A DNA stretch of 64,000 bases from Mycobacterium lacus (lineage in GTDB: Bacteria > Actinomycetota > Actinomycetes > Mycobacteriales > Mycobacteriaceae). Numbering within the stretch: the stretch's first letter is position 1; each line of letters opens with the position of its first letter. The notes beneath the pieces are model-generated. The model did no database searches, was not told the origin of the DNA, and saw only the letters and a program-made list of their open reading frames with translations. The position numbers and the translations under genes are program-made. Shown here one piece after another: positions 49,922 to 58,946 of this stretch. The DNA is taken from positions 4,907,952 to 4,971,951 of the forward strand of contig NZ_AP022581.1 in the NCBI RefSeq assembly GCF_010731535.1. The letters run 5' to 3'.

Positions 49922-50056
49922 CCGACAAACCTCCGATGTCCACGGCGGCCATTGACACCTGCGACGGTCGAATCGTATCGCTCGCCACGGCAACAGGTTT
50001 CGGGATTGCCCGAAATTTATCCCCGCGCATCCGAACCGCCGCAAGGACGGGGCCGG

Positions 50057-51868
50057 TCACACCGGCGCGAGGAACCCCACCGGTCCCGACGCGATGCACA
50101 ACGACAGTGCCGTGGTGTTGGCTCGCACGGTGATCGCGTCTCCGGCGCCGGGCACCCGCGCGTACACGCGGTTGAGCCCCGGGTGCACCGGCACCTTGAC
50201 GCCGGGTCCTTGCGTGAGTGACACCGTCATCGAGCCGTCGCTGTTGGCCAGGTAGTTGAGTTCGACGGTCCAGTCCGCCGGCAGCAGCGGCCCGTCGAGG
50301 ATCAGGCGCGCTGGCTTATCGGGCTGCGCGAAATAGCCGCAGTGCGGCATCGGCCCCGGCGCGATGGTCCGCACCCAGGTCACCTTCGCGTCAATCAGCC
50401 GGCCTGAGCTAGTCAGCATCCGTAATTGTGTTGTCGCCGTGGCGAATTCGGGCCGATCGGGCAGCAGCGCGAACATGTGGCTGGCCAGATTCTCCGGCCA
50501 CGCCACCCGTTGCAGCACCAGCGGATCGACCTCCTGATCCAGCAGCGATGCAGTCGAATTCGCATGCGCGGCCGCCAAACTCGCGCGCGCATTCTTCAGG
50601 TAGGGCTCGGCCGGGTTGTTGCGCCAGGAGATCAGGAACGTCGCCGTCGAATACAGGCTGCTGGCCACGAACAACCCCGCCGCGCCGAAGGTGGCCACGG
50701 TGCGTGTCCGCGAGGCGTCCAGCCAGCCCGACACGTCCCGGTCGGGCGCGGTGAACGCGACCGCGCCGAGCAGCGCCAGCACGACGACGAGGTCTGGGAA
50801 ATACCGCAGGGTCTGGGCCAGTTCGAGCGCGGTGAACCGCGACGACCGCATCAGATAGATCGGCACCTGGCAGGCGACGACGTATCCGCCCGCGGTCAGC
50901 CACACCAGGCCGATGCGCCGTTTGCGCATCAGCGATAACACCAGCGTGCCAACCAGCACCACCCAGCCAAGCGCCATCGCCAGCGGCGGGGGAGTGGCCC
51001 AGGGGGAGGCCGGGGCCCAGCGCTCCCAGCTCCACGGCCCGCCGGCCAGACCCGGCACGACGCCGTGGGTGATCGAACGCCACAGCAGATCGGCCGTCAT
51101 CGCCAGGTCCGAACTCCACCGTCGCTGATCCACCACGGTCAGGTACAGCGCCGCCCAGCCGACGGTCAGCGCCAGCGACGGCGCCCACAACCGGACTCCA
51201 GCCCGCCACACCGTCCGCACCGCGCGTCGGTCCCCTCCCACGTGGCGCACCAGCACGGCCACAGCGAACGCTACAAACGGGATCACCGCGGCCTTCTCGA
51301 AGAACAGCAGCCCACCGAAATACACCAGCACGCCGGTGGCCGCGTGGCGCCGGTTGCCGGTGCGGACCAGCAGTATCGCATCGGCGCACACCCAGGCCAG
51401 CGCCGCCAGCATCGGCAGCGAGTTCAGCGCGGCCGCCCACCAGGCGAACCCGGGCACCCCCAGCGGCGTGAACAAGGCGAAGGCCAACGGGATCAGCAGC
51501 ACCGGTCGCCAGCCGAGGATGACGAACAGCGCCCGCAACAACGCCAGCGAGGCCAGCAGCTGCAGCACCACCAGACTGATGGCCGGCCCGATCCACATCA
51601 GCGGCGCCGCACGGATAATCGCGCCGGCGACCAGGAACGCGGCCGGCATGACATGGCCGTCATGGTCGTCGAACAGGTACGACGGCGACAGCAGGCCATG
51701 GGTGCCGGCCCGGCCCACAAGAATCAGATCGTCCCAGTAGAAGTAGCCACCGAAGGCCAGCACCGCGCGGATCGCCAGCTGCACCGAGATCAGCACCGCG
51801 GCGCCCAGCACGACCCGCCGGTATGGTGGGCCGGTGCGCGCACTGGTTACCGGGGCAGCCGGTTTCAT
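50057..51868 (-). CDS. Polytopic membrane protein, possible GT-C glycosyltransferase (Rv3635-type)
   Basis: Up to 603 residues with about ten transmembrane helices. An acidic pair follows helix 1 in GGYFYWDDLILVGRAGTHGLL, the place where GT-C lipid-linked glycosyltransferases hold catalytic acids. A C-terminal extracytoplasmic domain of about 170 residues follows. The longest start (ATG 51868) overlaps the divergent galE1 by 35 bases; GTG 51811 (584 residues) would avoid this. Proximity to galE1 and PpgS suggests cell-wall sugar transfer, an inference. Confidence 0.85.
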   Translation of the reverse strand: MKPAAPVTSARTGPPYRRVVLGAAVLISVQLAIRAVLAFGGYFYWDDLILVGRAGTHGLLSPSYLFDDHDGHVMPAAFLVAGAIIRAAPLMWIGPAISLVVLQLLASLALLRALFVILGWRPVLLIPLAFALFTPLGVPGFAWWAAALNSLPMLAALAWVCADAILLVRTGNRRHAATGVLVYFGGLLFFEKAAVIPFVAFAVAVLVRHVGGDRRAVRTVWRAGVRLWAPSLALTVGWAALYLTVVDQRRWSSDLAMTADLLWRSITHGVVPGLAGGPWSWERWAPASPWATPPPLAMALGWVVLVGTLVLSLMRKRRIGLVWLTAGGYVVACQVPIYLMRSSRFTALELAQTLRYFPDLVVVLALLGAVAFTAPDRDVSGWLDASRTRTVATFGAAGLFVASSLYSTATFLISWRNNPAEPYLKNARASLAAAHANSTASLLDQEVDPLVLQRVAWPENLASHMFALLPDRPEFATATTQLRMLTSSGRLIDAKVTWVRTIAPGPMPHCGYFAQPDKPARLILDGPLLPADWTVELNYLANSDGSMTVSLTQGPGVKVPVHPGLNRVYARVPGAGDAITVRANTTALSLCIASGPVGFLAPV

Positions 51869-52778
51869 CGGGTCGACGCTAGTCGACCGTCTGTTGGCCG
51901 ACGGTCACACGGTGGTGGGGCTGGACAATTTCGCGACCGGTCGCGCGACCAATCTCGAGCATCTCGCCGGCAACCCCGCCCACGTTTTCCTCGAGGCGGA
52001 TATCGTCACCGCGGATTTGCAGGCGATCCTCGCCGAGTACCGCCCCGAGGTGGTGTTTCACCTCGCGGCCCAAATCGACGTCCGCAATTCGGTGGCCGAT
52101 CCGCAATTCGACGCGTCGGTCAACGTCGTCGGCACCGTGCGTCTCGCCGAGGCAGCCCGGCTCAGCGGTGTGCGCAAGGTCGTGCACACCTCGTCGGGGG
52201 GATCCATCTACGGCACCCCACCGCAGTACCCGACCCCCGAGACGGCGCCCACCGACCCGGCGTCGCCGTATGCCGCCGGCAAGGTGGCCGGCGAGATCTA
52301 CCTGAACACGTTTCGGCATCTCTACGGCCTGGACTGCTCGCACATCGCCCCGGCCAACGTCTACGGCCCGCGGCAGGATCCGCACGGCGAAGCCGGCGTG
52401 GTCGCGATTTTCGCCCAGGCCCTGCTGTCGGGTAAGCCCACCAAGGTGTTCGGCGACGGCACCAACACCCGTGACTACGTGTACGTCGACGACGTGGTGG
52501 ATGCCTTCATCAAGGCGTCCGGTGATGCCGGCGGTGGGCAGCGCTTCAACATCGGGACCGGCCTGGAAACCTCGGACCGCCAACTGCATTCCGCGGTGGC
52601 CGCGGCCGTCGGCGGGCCCGACGACCCGGAGTTTCACCCGCCGCGGCTGGGCGACCTGAAGCGCTCCTGCCTCGACATCGGTTTGGCCGCACGGGTTTTG
52701 GGCTGGCGCCCGCAGGTTGAGCTGGCCGACGGCATACGCCGCACGGTGGAATACTTTCGCCGACTGCACACCGGCTAG
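51834..52778 (+). CDS. galE1: UDP-glucose 4-epimerase GalE1
   Basis: 314 residues from GTG 51834. Extended short-chain dehydrogenase: NAD motif TGAAGFIG at 6-13, catalytic SSGGS region, and YxxxK (Y146, K150). Interconverts UDP-Glc and UDP-Gal, feeding galactan synthesis. Same length as Mtb Rv3634c. Divergent from the membrane protein; followed by a hairpin at 52800. Confidence 0.95.
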   Translation: MRALVTGAAGFIGSTLVDRLLADGHTVVGLDNFATGRATNLEHLAGNPAHVFLEADIVTADLQAILAEYRPEVVFHLAAQIDVRNSVADPQFDASVNVVGTVRLAEAARLSGVRKVVHTSSGGSIYGTPPQYPTPETAPTDPASPYAAGKVAGEIYLNTFRHLYGLDCSHIAPANVYGPRQDPHGEAGVVAIFAQALLSGKPTKVFGDGTNTRDYVYVDDVVDAFIKASGDAGGGQRFNIGTGLETSDRQLHSAVAAAVGGPDDPEFHPPRLGDLKRSCLDIGLAARVLGWRPQVELADGIRRTVEYFRRLHTG

Positions 52779-52799
52779 GGGTGCGGGTCGGTAACGGTT

Positions 52800-52828
52800 C
52801 CCGGGGTCCGGCGTTGCCCGACCCCGGG
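52800..52828 (+). terminator. GC hairpin after galE1
   Basis: CCCGGGGTC (52800-52808) pairs perfectly with GACCCCGGG (52820-52828), 22 bases after the galE1 stop. No T run follows, so it would be a terminator of the U-less kind proposed for mycobacteria. The next 80 bases hold another inverted pair (GTCTGCGC...GCGCAGAC). Confidence 0.5.
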
Positions 52829-52945
52829 TGAGGTGTTCAGTCTGCGCTGAGGGCGACGAAATCGCGGTCCGCGGCACGCTGGGCGCAGACTGGGCGTCTT
52901 GGATGCAGACTCGTGTGTTCAGGCGCCCGGGAATCGACGGGCGGG

Positions 52946-53842
52946 TCAGCGGGCCGCAATGCTGGCCGGTCCGGTGACGCCGACGTGGCCGTGCAGTTTG
53001 CGCAGGTTGTGGCGGGTTGCCGGCAGTAGCCATTCGCCGTGGGGCTGATCGAGCCCGCGAAGCAGGAGTTGTTTGGCGTGTTGCCGGGTGTGCATTTGGC
53101 CGCATACCGGTTCGACGATCGCCTTGCGGCGGGCATAGATGTTGCGGCCTTTATGGGGTCGTGAGGTTGCCGGTCATGCGCTGTTTTGCGGTGGCGTCGT
53201 TGGGGGATACGTCCACGTGGGGCGCCCGGTGGCGGGTCGTCGCGGCGGTAACGTCCGGTGGCGATATGAAACTCGGTGCGGCGTCGGGGTTGGTGGCCGG
53301 GCAATAGCCGGCAACAGCAAGAAGCTGGCGGGGGCTTGGCTGGTGTTGGCCCCTTTACCTTCTCACTCACCCGCGCAGAGCCCATCGCTATGCGTATGGA
53401 GGCGCTGGCGCGCACCTTGGTCCCACATCCCGGCCCACCCGACTATTCCCGCGGCCCGACACCACGCCAAGGCCTGCACAAACAACAGCCCCAGCGCTCA
53501 GCGTTGACAACAACCGGTCGATCGCCCGCCCATCGGGGGCCACCCCACCCGCCAGCGGGCGAAACGACACGTCATCGACGCATCTGGTCTCGACCACCCG
53601 CGAAAAAGCACCATGGTGGTGAAGCCGTCGAGCACAACGCGCACCCTCAACCGCGGGTCATAACGCGCGCCGCCGCGCCCCTCGGGGTAGACGGCCTAAG
53701 ATCCCAATGCTCATCGACCAGATCGGCGATAAACCGGGCAGTGTCCGACCGGCAGCCACTCAACCAGCGACCAGGGCAACACCAACCCCTGATCCGGGTC
53801 GAACAGCCGAAAGCCTTGTCCACCGACGGCTTCGGCGGCAAA
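52946..53842 (-). pseudogene. Decayed IS1182-type transposase
   Basis: Minus-strand fragments in transposase order. N-terminus FRLFDPDQGLVLPWSLVEWLPVGH near 53810, shifted one base into ARFIADLVDEHWDL. Then RYDPRLRVRVVLDGF, DDVSFRPLAGGVAPDGRAI, TEFHIATGR, and the C-terminal RRKAIVEPVCGQMHTRQHAKQLLLRGLDQPHGEWLL with NLRKLHGHVG ending at TGA 52946. Several frameshifts and a shortened middle (catalytic region) make it dead. Family assigned from the KAIVEPV...GQ and EWLPxGH...DLVDEH signatures. Terminal inverted repeats not found. Confidence 0.85.
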
Positions 53843-53978
53843 GAACTCAGGATCTACCCGGACAGCGGGGTCAACCTCGAACAAACCACCATCATCGAAA
53901 CCATCGGGCACACCCCACGATCCCAACAACCGGCCGATCAACCCAACACCCCGACCACGTAGTACCGACCCGCGCAAA

Positions 53979-56900
53979 CTAGAGGCTTTGGCCGTCGAGG
54001 CCGTCCGCGCCGGGGTTGCCGGGGCCGCCGTTGGTGCCGTTCGGTGGGGTGCCGTTGCCGCCATTGCCGCCGGTACCGCCGGTGCCGCCGGCCCCGCCGG
54101 GCGCGCCGACGCCATCGCCACCATCACCGCCGGGGCCGCCGTCGCCGCCGGTGCCGCCGTCGCCACCGTCGCCGCCGGAGGCCTTTCCGCCGTTGCCGCC
54201 GGTCCCACCGAACCCGCCGGCCCCACCGGCGCCGCCGGCCTGCCCGGGTGTAGTGCCGCTGCCGCCCATGCCGCCGGCGCCGCCGGTGCCGCCCTGGCCG
54301 CCGGTGCCGCCGTTGCCGGTGCCGGACGCGGTCCCGCCAGTCCCGCCGGGCCCGCCGGTCCCGCCCGTTCCGCCGGCCTGACCAGGCGCACCGTCGGCGC
54401 CGGTGCCGCCCTGGCCGCCCTGGCCGCCGGGGCCGGCATTGCCGCCGTAGTAGCCGGTGCCGCCGGTGCCGCCGAGCCCGCCTTCGCCGCCGCCGCCCGC
54501 GCCTCCGATGCTGCCCGCGCTGCCCGCTCCGCTGCCAGGTTGCCCGCCTTTGCCGCCGTTGCCGCCGGCGCCGCCGTCGCCGCCGGCCGCGCCGGCGTAG
54601 GTGGTGCCGCTGTAGCCGCCGTAACCGCCCTTGCCGCCCAGGCCGCCCTCGCCACCGGCGCCGCCGTTGCCGTTGGCGGCGCCGGCACCGGCCGAGCCGC
54701 CGGTCCCGCCGGCGCCGCCTTGGCCGCCCGCTCCACCGGCGTACCCGGCTGTTTCGTTGCCGCTGCCGCCGTAGCCGCCGGTGCCGCCCCTGCCGCCCTG
54801 GCCGCCGTTGCCGGCGGCGGCGCCACCGGGGCCGGGGGTACCGCCGGTGCCGCCCTGGCCGCCGGTGCCACCGGCGTAGCCCACCGTTCCGATGCCGGTG
54901 TCGCCGTAGCCGCCGGGTCCGCCGATGCCGCCGTCACCGCCGTTGCCACCGACGCCGCCGGGGCCGGGGTTGCCGCCGGTGCCGCCGGTGCCGCCGACCC
55001 CGCCCGTGGCGCCTGCCGATTCGCGGCCGGTGCCGCCGTAGCCCCCACCGCCGCCGACACCGCCGGCGCCCCCGTTGCCGCCGACACCCGCGGCCCCCCC
55101 GGTGCCCGGGTTCCCGCCGGTGCCGCCGGTGCCGCCGGGCCCGCCCGCGAATCCCGTTTCTTGGTAGTCGCCCGGGCCGCCGTAGCCGCCGCCACCGCCG
55201 ACGCCACCGGTGCCGCCGTTGCCGGCGGTTCCGCCGGGGCCGCTGTTGCCGCCGTTGCCACCGGTGCCGCCGGCCCCGCCCGCCCCGCCGGGTTGCTCGA
55301 GTTTGCCGGCACCACCGAAGCCGCCCCCGCCGCCGGTGCCGCCGGTGCCCCCGGTGCCCCAATTCGCCCCGCTACCGCCGGGGCCGGCGTTGCCGCCGTC
55401 GCCACCGGCACCGCCGGTGCCACCGGCACCGGTGATGCCGTTGCCGCCGTAACCGCCGTCCCCGCCGTAACCGCCGTCGCCTCCGTAGCCGCCGACGCCG
55501 CTCGACCCGGCTTGAGCGCCCGCCCCGCCGTCGCCGCCGTCCCCGCCGGCGCCGCCGGTGCCCGCGATGCCGGCGGCGCCGTTGCCGTGCCCGGGCTGGC
55601 CGCCGGCGCCGCCGTCGCCGCCGTAGCCGCCGAAGCCACCCGGGCCGCCACCGCTGCCGGTATCCGGGGTGCCGCTGCCGCCGTCGCCGCCGTCGCCGCC
55701 GGCCCCGCCCACCCCGCCGTTGCCGTTCGTAGCACCGGGCAGTCCATTGCCGCCGTTGCCGCCCTCGCCGCCCATGCCGCCGGTACCGCCCGTGTGACCG
55801 GAGTCGGATGCGCCCGCAGCACCGGCGCCGCCCGCGCCCCCGGCGCCGCCGGTGCCGCCGGTGCCACTGGTGCCGCCGGTGCCGCCTTTGCCGGCGAGGC
55901 CGGCGGCGCCGCCGGCGCCGCCCTTTCCGCCGTTTCCGCCGGCGCCGGCGCCCGCGCCGGTGTCGGCGGTGCCGCTGCCGCCGTCCCCTCCAGCGCCGCC
56001 GGGGGCGCCGTCGGCACCGCTACCGTTGGTGCCGCCGGGGCCGCTATTGCCGCCGGACCCGCCCTGTCCGCCGGCCCCGCCATTGGTACCGCTGAGACCG
56101 GTGCCGGCCGCGGCGCTGGCGCCGGCCCCGCCGGTGCCGCCGAACGCGCCATTGCCACCATTGCCGTAGACACCCGCCGACCCGCCGGTGCCGCCGGTGC
56201 CCGCGGCCCCGCCGGCTCCGGCGTCGCCGCCATCGCCGCCGAAACCGCCCGCGCCGGCGCCGCTGCCGGTATCGGCGGCACCGGCGCCGCCGATGCCGCC
56301 GACCCCTCCGTCGCCGCCGCGACCGCCGCTGCCATTGGTGCCGAAGCTGCCGGCGTTGCCGCCCGCCCCTCCGTCGCCGCCGTGGCCGCCGTGGCCGCCG
56401 AAACCGCCGGTGATCTTGCCCGGCTCCCCGGCCAAGCCCACACCGCCGGCGCCGCCGGTGCCGCCGCCGCCGCCGGCGCCTCCGTGACCGAACAGCCCGG
56501 CACTGCCGCCGACTCCGCCGCGACCACCGGCCCCACCGGTACCGCCCTCCTGGCCCGGTGAGCCCGCACCACCGGTGCCGCCGGCCCCGCCGGCGCCACC
56601 GGCTCCGCCTTGGCCGAACCACCCGGCGCTCCCGCCGGCGCCGCCGTCGCCGCCCACGCCACCGGCAGCGCCGATCGCACCGGTGGTACCGGTCCCGCCG
56701 GCGCCGCCGGCGCCGCCGGCCCCGAGCAGGAATCCGCCAGTGCCGCCGACACCGCCCGGGCCGCCCGGCCCGCCGAGCCCGCCTAGGCCGCCGTTGCCGA
56801 TCAGGCCTGCGGCCCCGCCGGCGCCGCCCGGTGCTCCCGGGTTGGCGCTAGCCCCACCGTTACCACCGTTGCCGTACAAGATCCCACCCGGACCGCCAGC

Positions 56901-57290
56901 CGTCCCCACACCATTGACGGTTGTCCCGTTTGCGCCGTTACCGATCAGCGGGCGCCCCAGCAGCGCTTGGGTGGGCGCGTTGATCACCGCCATCAGCCCG
57001 TCCGCCGCGTTGGTGGCCTCGGCTGCAACATACGAATTCGCGCCGGCCAGCAGGTTGGTCGTGAACTGGTCGTGAAACGCCGCGGCCCGCCCGGCCAGCG
57101 CCTGATATTCCTTCGCGTGCTGGGAAAACAACGCCGCGATTGCTGTCGACACCTCGTCGGCCGCCGCGCTGGCCACGTTCGTCGTGGGAGTGGCCGCCGC
57201 CGCGTTCCCGTTGGCGAGGAGCGCGCCGATGCTTTTCACGTCGGCGGCCACCGAGGCCATGATCTCCGGCGAGACCAGTACATACGTCAT
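53979..57290 (-). CDS. Large PE_PGRS family protein, 1103 residues
   Basis: PE domain MTYVLVSPEIMASVAADVKSIGALL from ATG 57290, linker LLGRPLIGNGANGTTVNG, then about 950 residues of PGRS. The distal half departs from the LFGxGGAGG type: a unit of roughly 37-40 residues with GGYG near its start and GGTGGTGGxPGxGG recurs several times. The end (GADGLDGQSL) lacks the GLLLG motif found on the other PE_PGRS proteins here. Starts 271 bases from the dioxygenase gene. Confidence 0.9.
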   Translation of the reverse strand: MTYVLVSPEIMASVAADVKSIGALLANGNAAAATPTTNVASAAADEVSTAIAALFSQHAKEYQALAGRAAAFHDQFTTNLLAGANSYVAAEATNAADGLMAVINAPTQALLGRPLIGNGANGTTVNGVGTAGGPGGILYGNGGNGGASANPGAPGGAGGAAGLIGNGGLGGLGGPGGPGGVGGTGGFLLGAGGAGGAGGTGTTGAIGAAGGVGGDGGAGGSAGWFGQGGAGGAGGAGGTGGAGSPGQEGGTGGAGGRGGVGGSAGLFGHGGAGGGGGTGGAGGVGLAGEPGKITGGFGGHGGHGGDGGAGGNAGSFGTNGSGGRGGDGGVGGIGGAGAADTGSGAGAGGFGGDGGDAGAGGAAGTGGTGGSAGVYGNGGNGAFGGTGGAGASAAAGTGLSGTNGGAGGQGGSGGNSGPGGTNGSGADGAPGGAGGDGGSGTADTGAGAGAGGNGGKGGAGGAAGLAGKGGTGGTSGTGGTGGAGGAGGAGAAGASDSGHTGGTGGMGGEGGNGGNGLPGATNGNGGVGGAGGDGGDGGSGTPDTGSGGGPGGFGGYGGDGGAGGQPGHGNGAAGIAGTGGAGGDGGDGGAGAQAGSSGVGGYGGDGGYGGDGGYGGNGITGAGGTGGAGGDGGNAGPGGSGANWGTGGTGGTGGGGGFGGAGKLEQPGGAGGAGGTGGNGGNSGPGGTAGNGGTGGVGGGGGYGGPGDYQETGFAGGPGGTGGTGGNPGTGGAAGVGGNGGAGGVGGGGGYGGTGRESAGATGGVGGTGGTGGNPGPGGVGGNGGDGGIGGPGGYGDTGIGTVGYAGGTGGQGGTGGTPGPGGAAAGNGGQGGRGGTGGYGGSGNETAGYAGGAGGQGGAGGTGGSAGAGAANGNGGAGGEGGLGGKGGYGGYSGTTYAGAAGGDGGAGGNGGKGGQPGSGAGSAGSIGGAGGGGEGGLGGTGGTGYYGGNAGPGGQGGQGGTGADGAPGQAGGTGGTGGPGGTGGTASGTGNGGTGGQGGTGGAGGMGGSGTTPGQAGGAGGAGGFGGTGGNGGKASGGDGGDGGTGGDGGPGGDGGDGVGAPGGAGGTGGTGGNGGNGTPPNGTNGGPGNPGADGLDGQSL

Positions 57291-57561
57291 CGGGCACCTC
57301 GCTGTACTCACGAATAACCCACCGCTCCGCCTTGGCCGAGCGATGGACTTGATGATGCTATCGCTATTCGGGCGGTCACTGAGTGGTTTGAGCAAACTAT
57401 CCGTGACGACAGCAAGGCACCCCTGGCGCGTGGCGGGGTGCGCCCATCGGTGGGTCCGGCGTTCGCGGTGAAGGTGATTGACCCACGGGTGGGATCCAGC
57501 CGTTCAGCCGTGGCGCGGGCCCGTCGACACTCCAGCTAACTGTCCTAGGGACCGGAGGCTT

Positions 57562-58440
57562 TCAGCGCCGCAACGCCGGACGCTGCAAACGGTCGCTCAC
57601 CGCGTCGAGGAACGGGTGCTTGTCGCCGTCGAGATAGTCCGCGGGTGGCCGCCAGTCGATTCGGCCCATCTTCCCGGCGAACAACCCGTAGCCGATCAGC
57701 TCCTGCAGCCGGGGCTCGAAGCGGCGCACCAACTCTCGCGGAATGCTCAGCTGCTGGTTGACCTGCTGGCGCACGAATCCCGCGCAGAAGTTGATGGTCA
57801 ATGCTGGCCGTGGCGCATCGGTGCGGTTCGCCGCGGCGGTATGCCACAGGCTGCCGTTCCAGATCAGCGCGTCGCCCGCCTTGATCTCGATCGGCTTGCC
57901 CTCCGGGTACGGCGGCGACGGTTGCTCGGCCCAGCGATGCGAACCGGGCACCACCTGGGTGGCGCCGTTGTCGGCGGTGAAATCGCACAGCGCGATCAGC
58001 GCATTGCACAGAATCGGTTGATGCGGCCGCGGCAGCGGATACATCTCGTCGTCGCAGTGCAGGCGCTGGGCGACCGCCCCCGGCAATTGGTTGCTGGTCA
58101 TGCACCACGAGAGCAGGCAGTCACGGCCCAGGACGCCCTCGATCACGGGAAGCAGCTTCGGGTGTACCGGAAGCGCCTCGTAGCGGCTGCCGTGCAACAG
58201 CAGGTTGTCGATGCGCACCCAGTCGTGGTCGGCCTTGGTGATCGGGACGTGCCCGGACCATGCCAAGCCTTTGACGACCGTCGTGGAGTTGGCGATGACA
58301 GTCGGCAACTCCCGTTCGAGCCGGCGCGTATCCGCCAGGAACGCAGCGACTGATTCAGCGTCGAGGACATTCTCGACGACGGTGTAGCCGAACTCGTCGA
58401 TCTCGCCGACGTGGCGCCCGACCGATGAGTCCTGGGTCAT
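57562..58440 (-). CDS. Phytanoyl-CoA dioxygenase (PhyH)-family protein (Rv3633-type)
   Basis: 292 residues. Fe(II)/2-oxoglutarate dioxygenase fold: HxD in RLHCDDEM (H128, D130), distal His in SLWHTAAANRT (H200) and the 2-oxoglutarate Arg nearby (R205). Substrate unknown; the family hydroxylates lipids and small molecules. Its ATG overlaps by one base the stop of a 26-codon ORF (TGATG), so it is probably translated by coupling. Confidence 0.88.
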   Translation of the reverse strand: MTQDSSVGRHVGEIDEFGYTVVENVLDAESVAAFLADTRRLERELPTVIANSTTVVKGLAWSGHVPITKADHDWVRIDNLLLHGSRYEALPVHPKLLPVIEGVLGRDCLLSWCMTSNQLPGAVAQRLHCDDEMYPLPRPHQPILCNALIALCDFTADNGATQVVPGSHRWAEQPSPPYPEGKPIEIKAGDALIWNGSLWHTAAANRTDAPRPALTINFCAGFVRQQVNQQLSIPRELVRRFEPRLQELIGYGLFAGKMGRIDWRPPADYLDGDKHPFLDAVSDRLQRPALRR

Positions 58441-58520
58441 CAGGCTGGCAGCAGGTCCTTTTCCGACTCGCCCTCGCCGCGGTCGTCTTCGGTGGTGGTA
58501 ACGTCGTCCGGGTCAGCCAT
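58440..58520 (-). CDS. 26-residue acidic micro-ORF coupled to the dioxygenase
   Basis: MADPDDVTTTEDD then RGEGESEKDLLPA, stop TGA 58442-58440 overlapping the dioxygenase ATG as TGATG. A full GGAGG ribosome site lies six bases before its ATG, stronger than anything directly before the dioxygenase. Strongly acidic (pI low), no hydrophobic part. May act as a leader that sets dioxygenase translation or be a functional small protein; I recognise no homologue. Confidence 0.7.
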   Translation of the reverse strand: MADPDDVTTTEDDRGEGESEKDLLPA

Positions 58521-58589
58521 GATGCCTCCGTTGGTAGATGTGCCGACGTGCGTGCACAGCAACTATAAGACGAATTCGTAGCTGCTGCG

Positions 58590-58946
58590 CTATTTCGCCA
58601 GCATCCCCTGCTCGTCGGGTGCCCGTGCGCCCTCGATCGCTATCGCTCGCGCGAGTCGCGCGTAGCGCAACTCCAAATCCTTGAACCGCATGTAGGTGCT
58701 CAGCGTGGTGAAACTGAACGCCATGATCAGCGCGTAGAGCATCAGGTCGGTGCCGCGGCGCACCCCGAACCAGTGCGCGACCACGGTCGTGTCGTCCGGC
58801 CGAAGCACGGCGTAGACTCCGCCCAGCACGAACAAAACGTAGCCCACCTTGACCCAGGCCCGAGATCGCGCGCTGCGGCGCGACCGTAAGAGATAGACCA
58901 GCAGCGCGATGATCGACGCGATTAACAACACCTGGATCCAGTTCAT
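58590..58946 (-). CDS. DUF2304 small membrane protein, PpgS partner (Rv3632-type)
   Basis: 118 residues from ATG 58946, ATGA-coupled to ppgS. Three hydrophobic helices (IQVLLIASIIALLVYLLRS, VGYVLFVLGGVYAVL, LMLYALIMAFSFTTLSTYM). DUF2304 proteins accompany GT2 polyprenyl-phosphate glycosyltransferases; in Mtb, Rv3632 is reported to enhance the activity of Rv3631. Confidence 0.9.
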   Translation of the reverse strand: MNWIQVLLIASIIALLVYLLRSRRSARSRAWVKVGYVLFVLGGVYAVLRPDDTTVVAHWFGVRRGTDLMLYALIMAFSFTTLSTYMRFKDLELRYARLARAIAIEGARAPDEQGMLAK

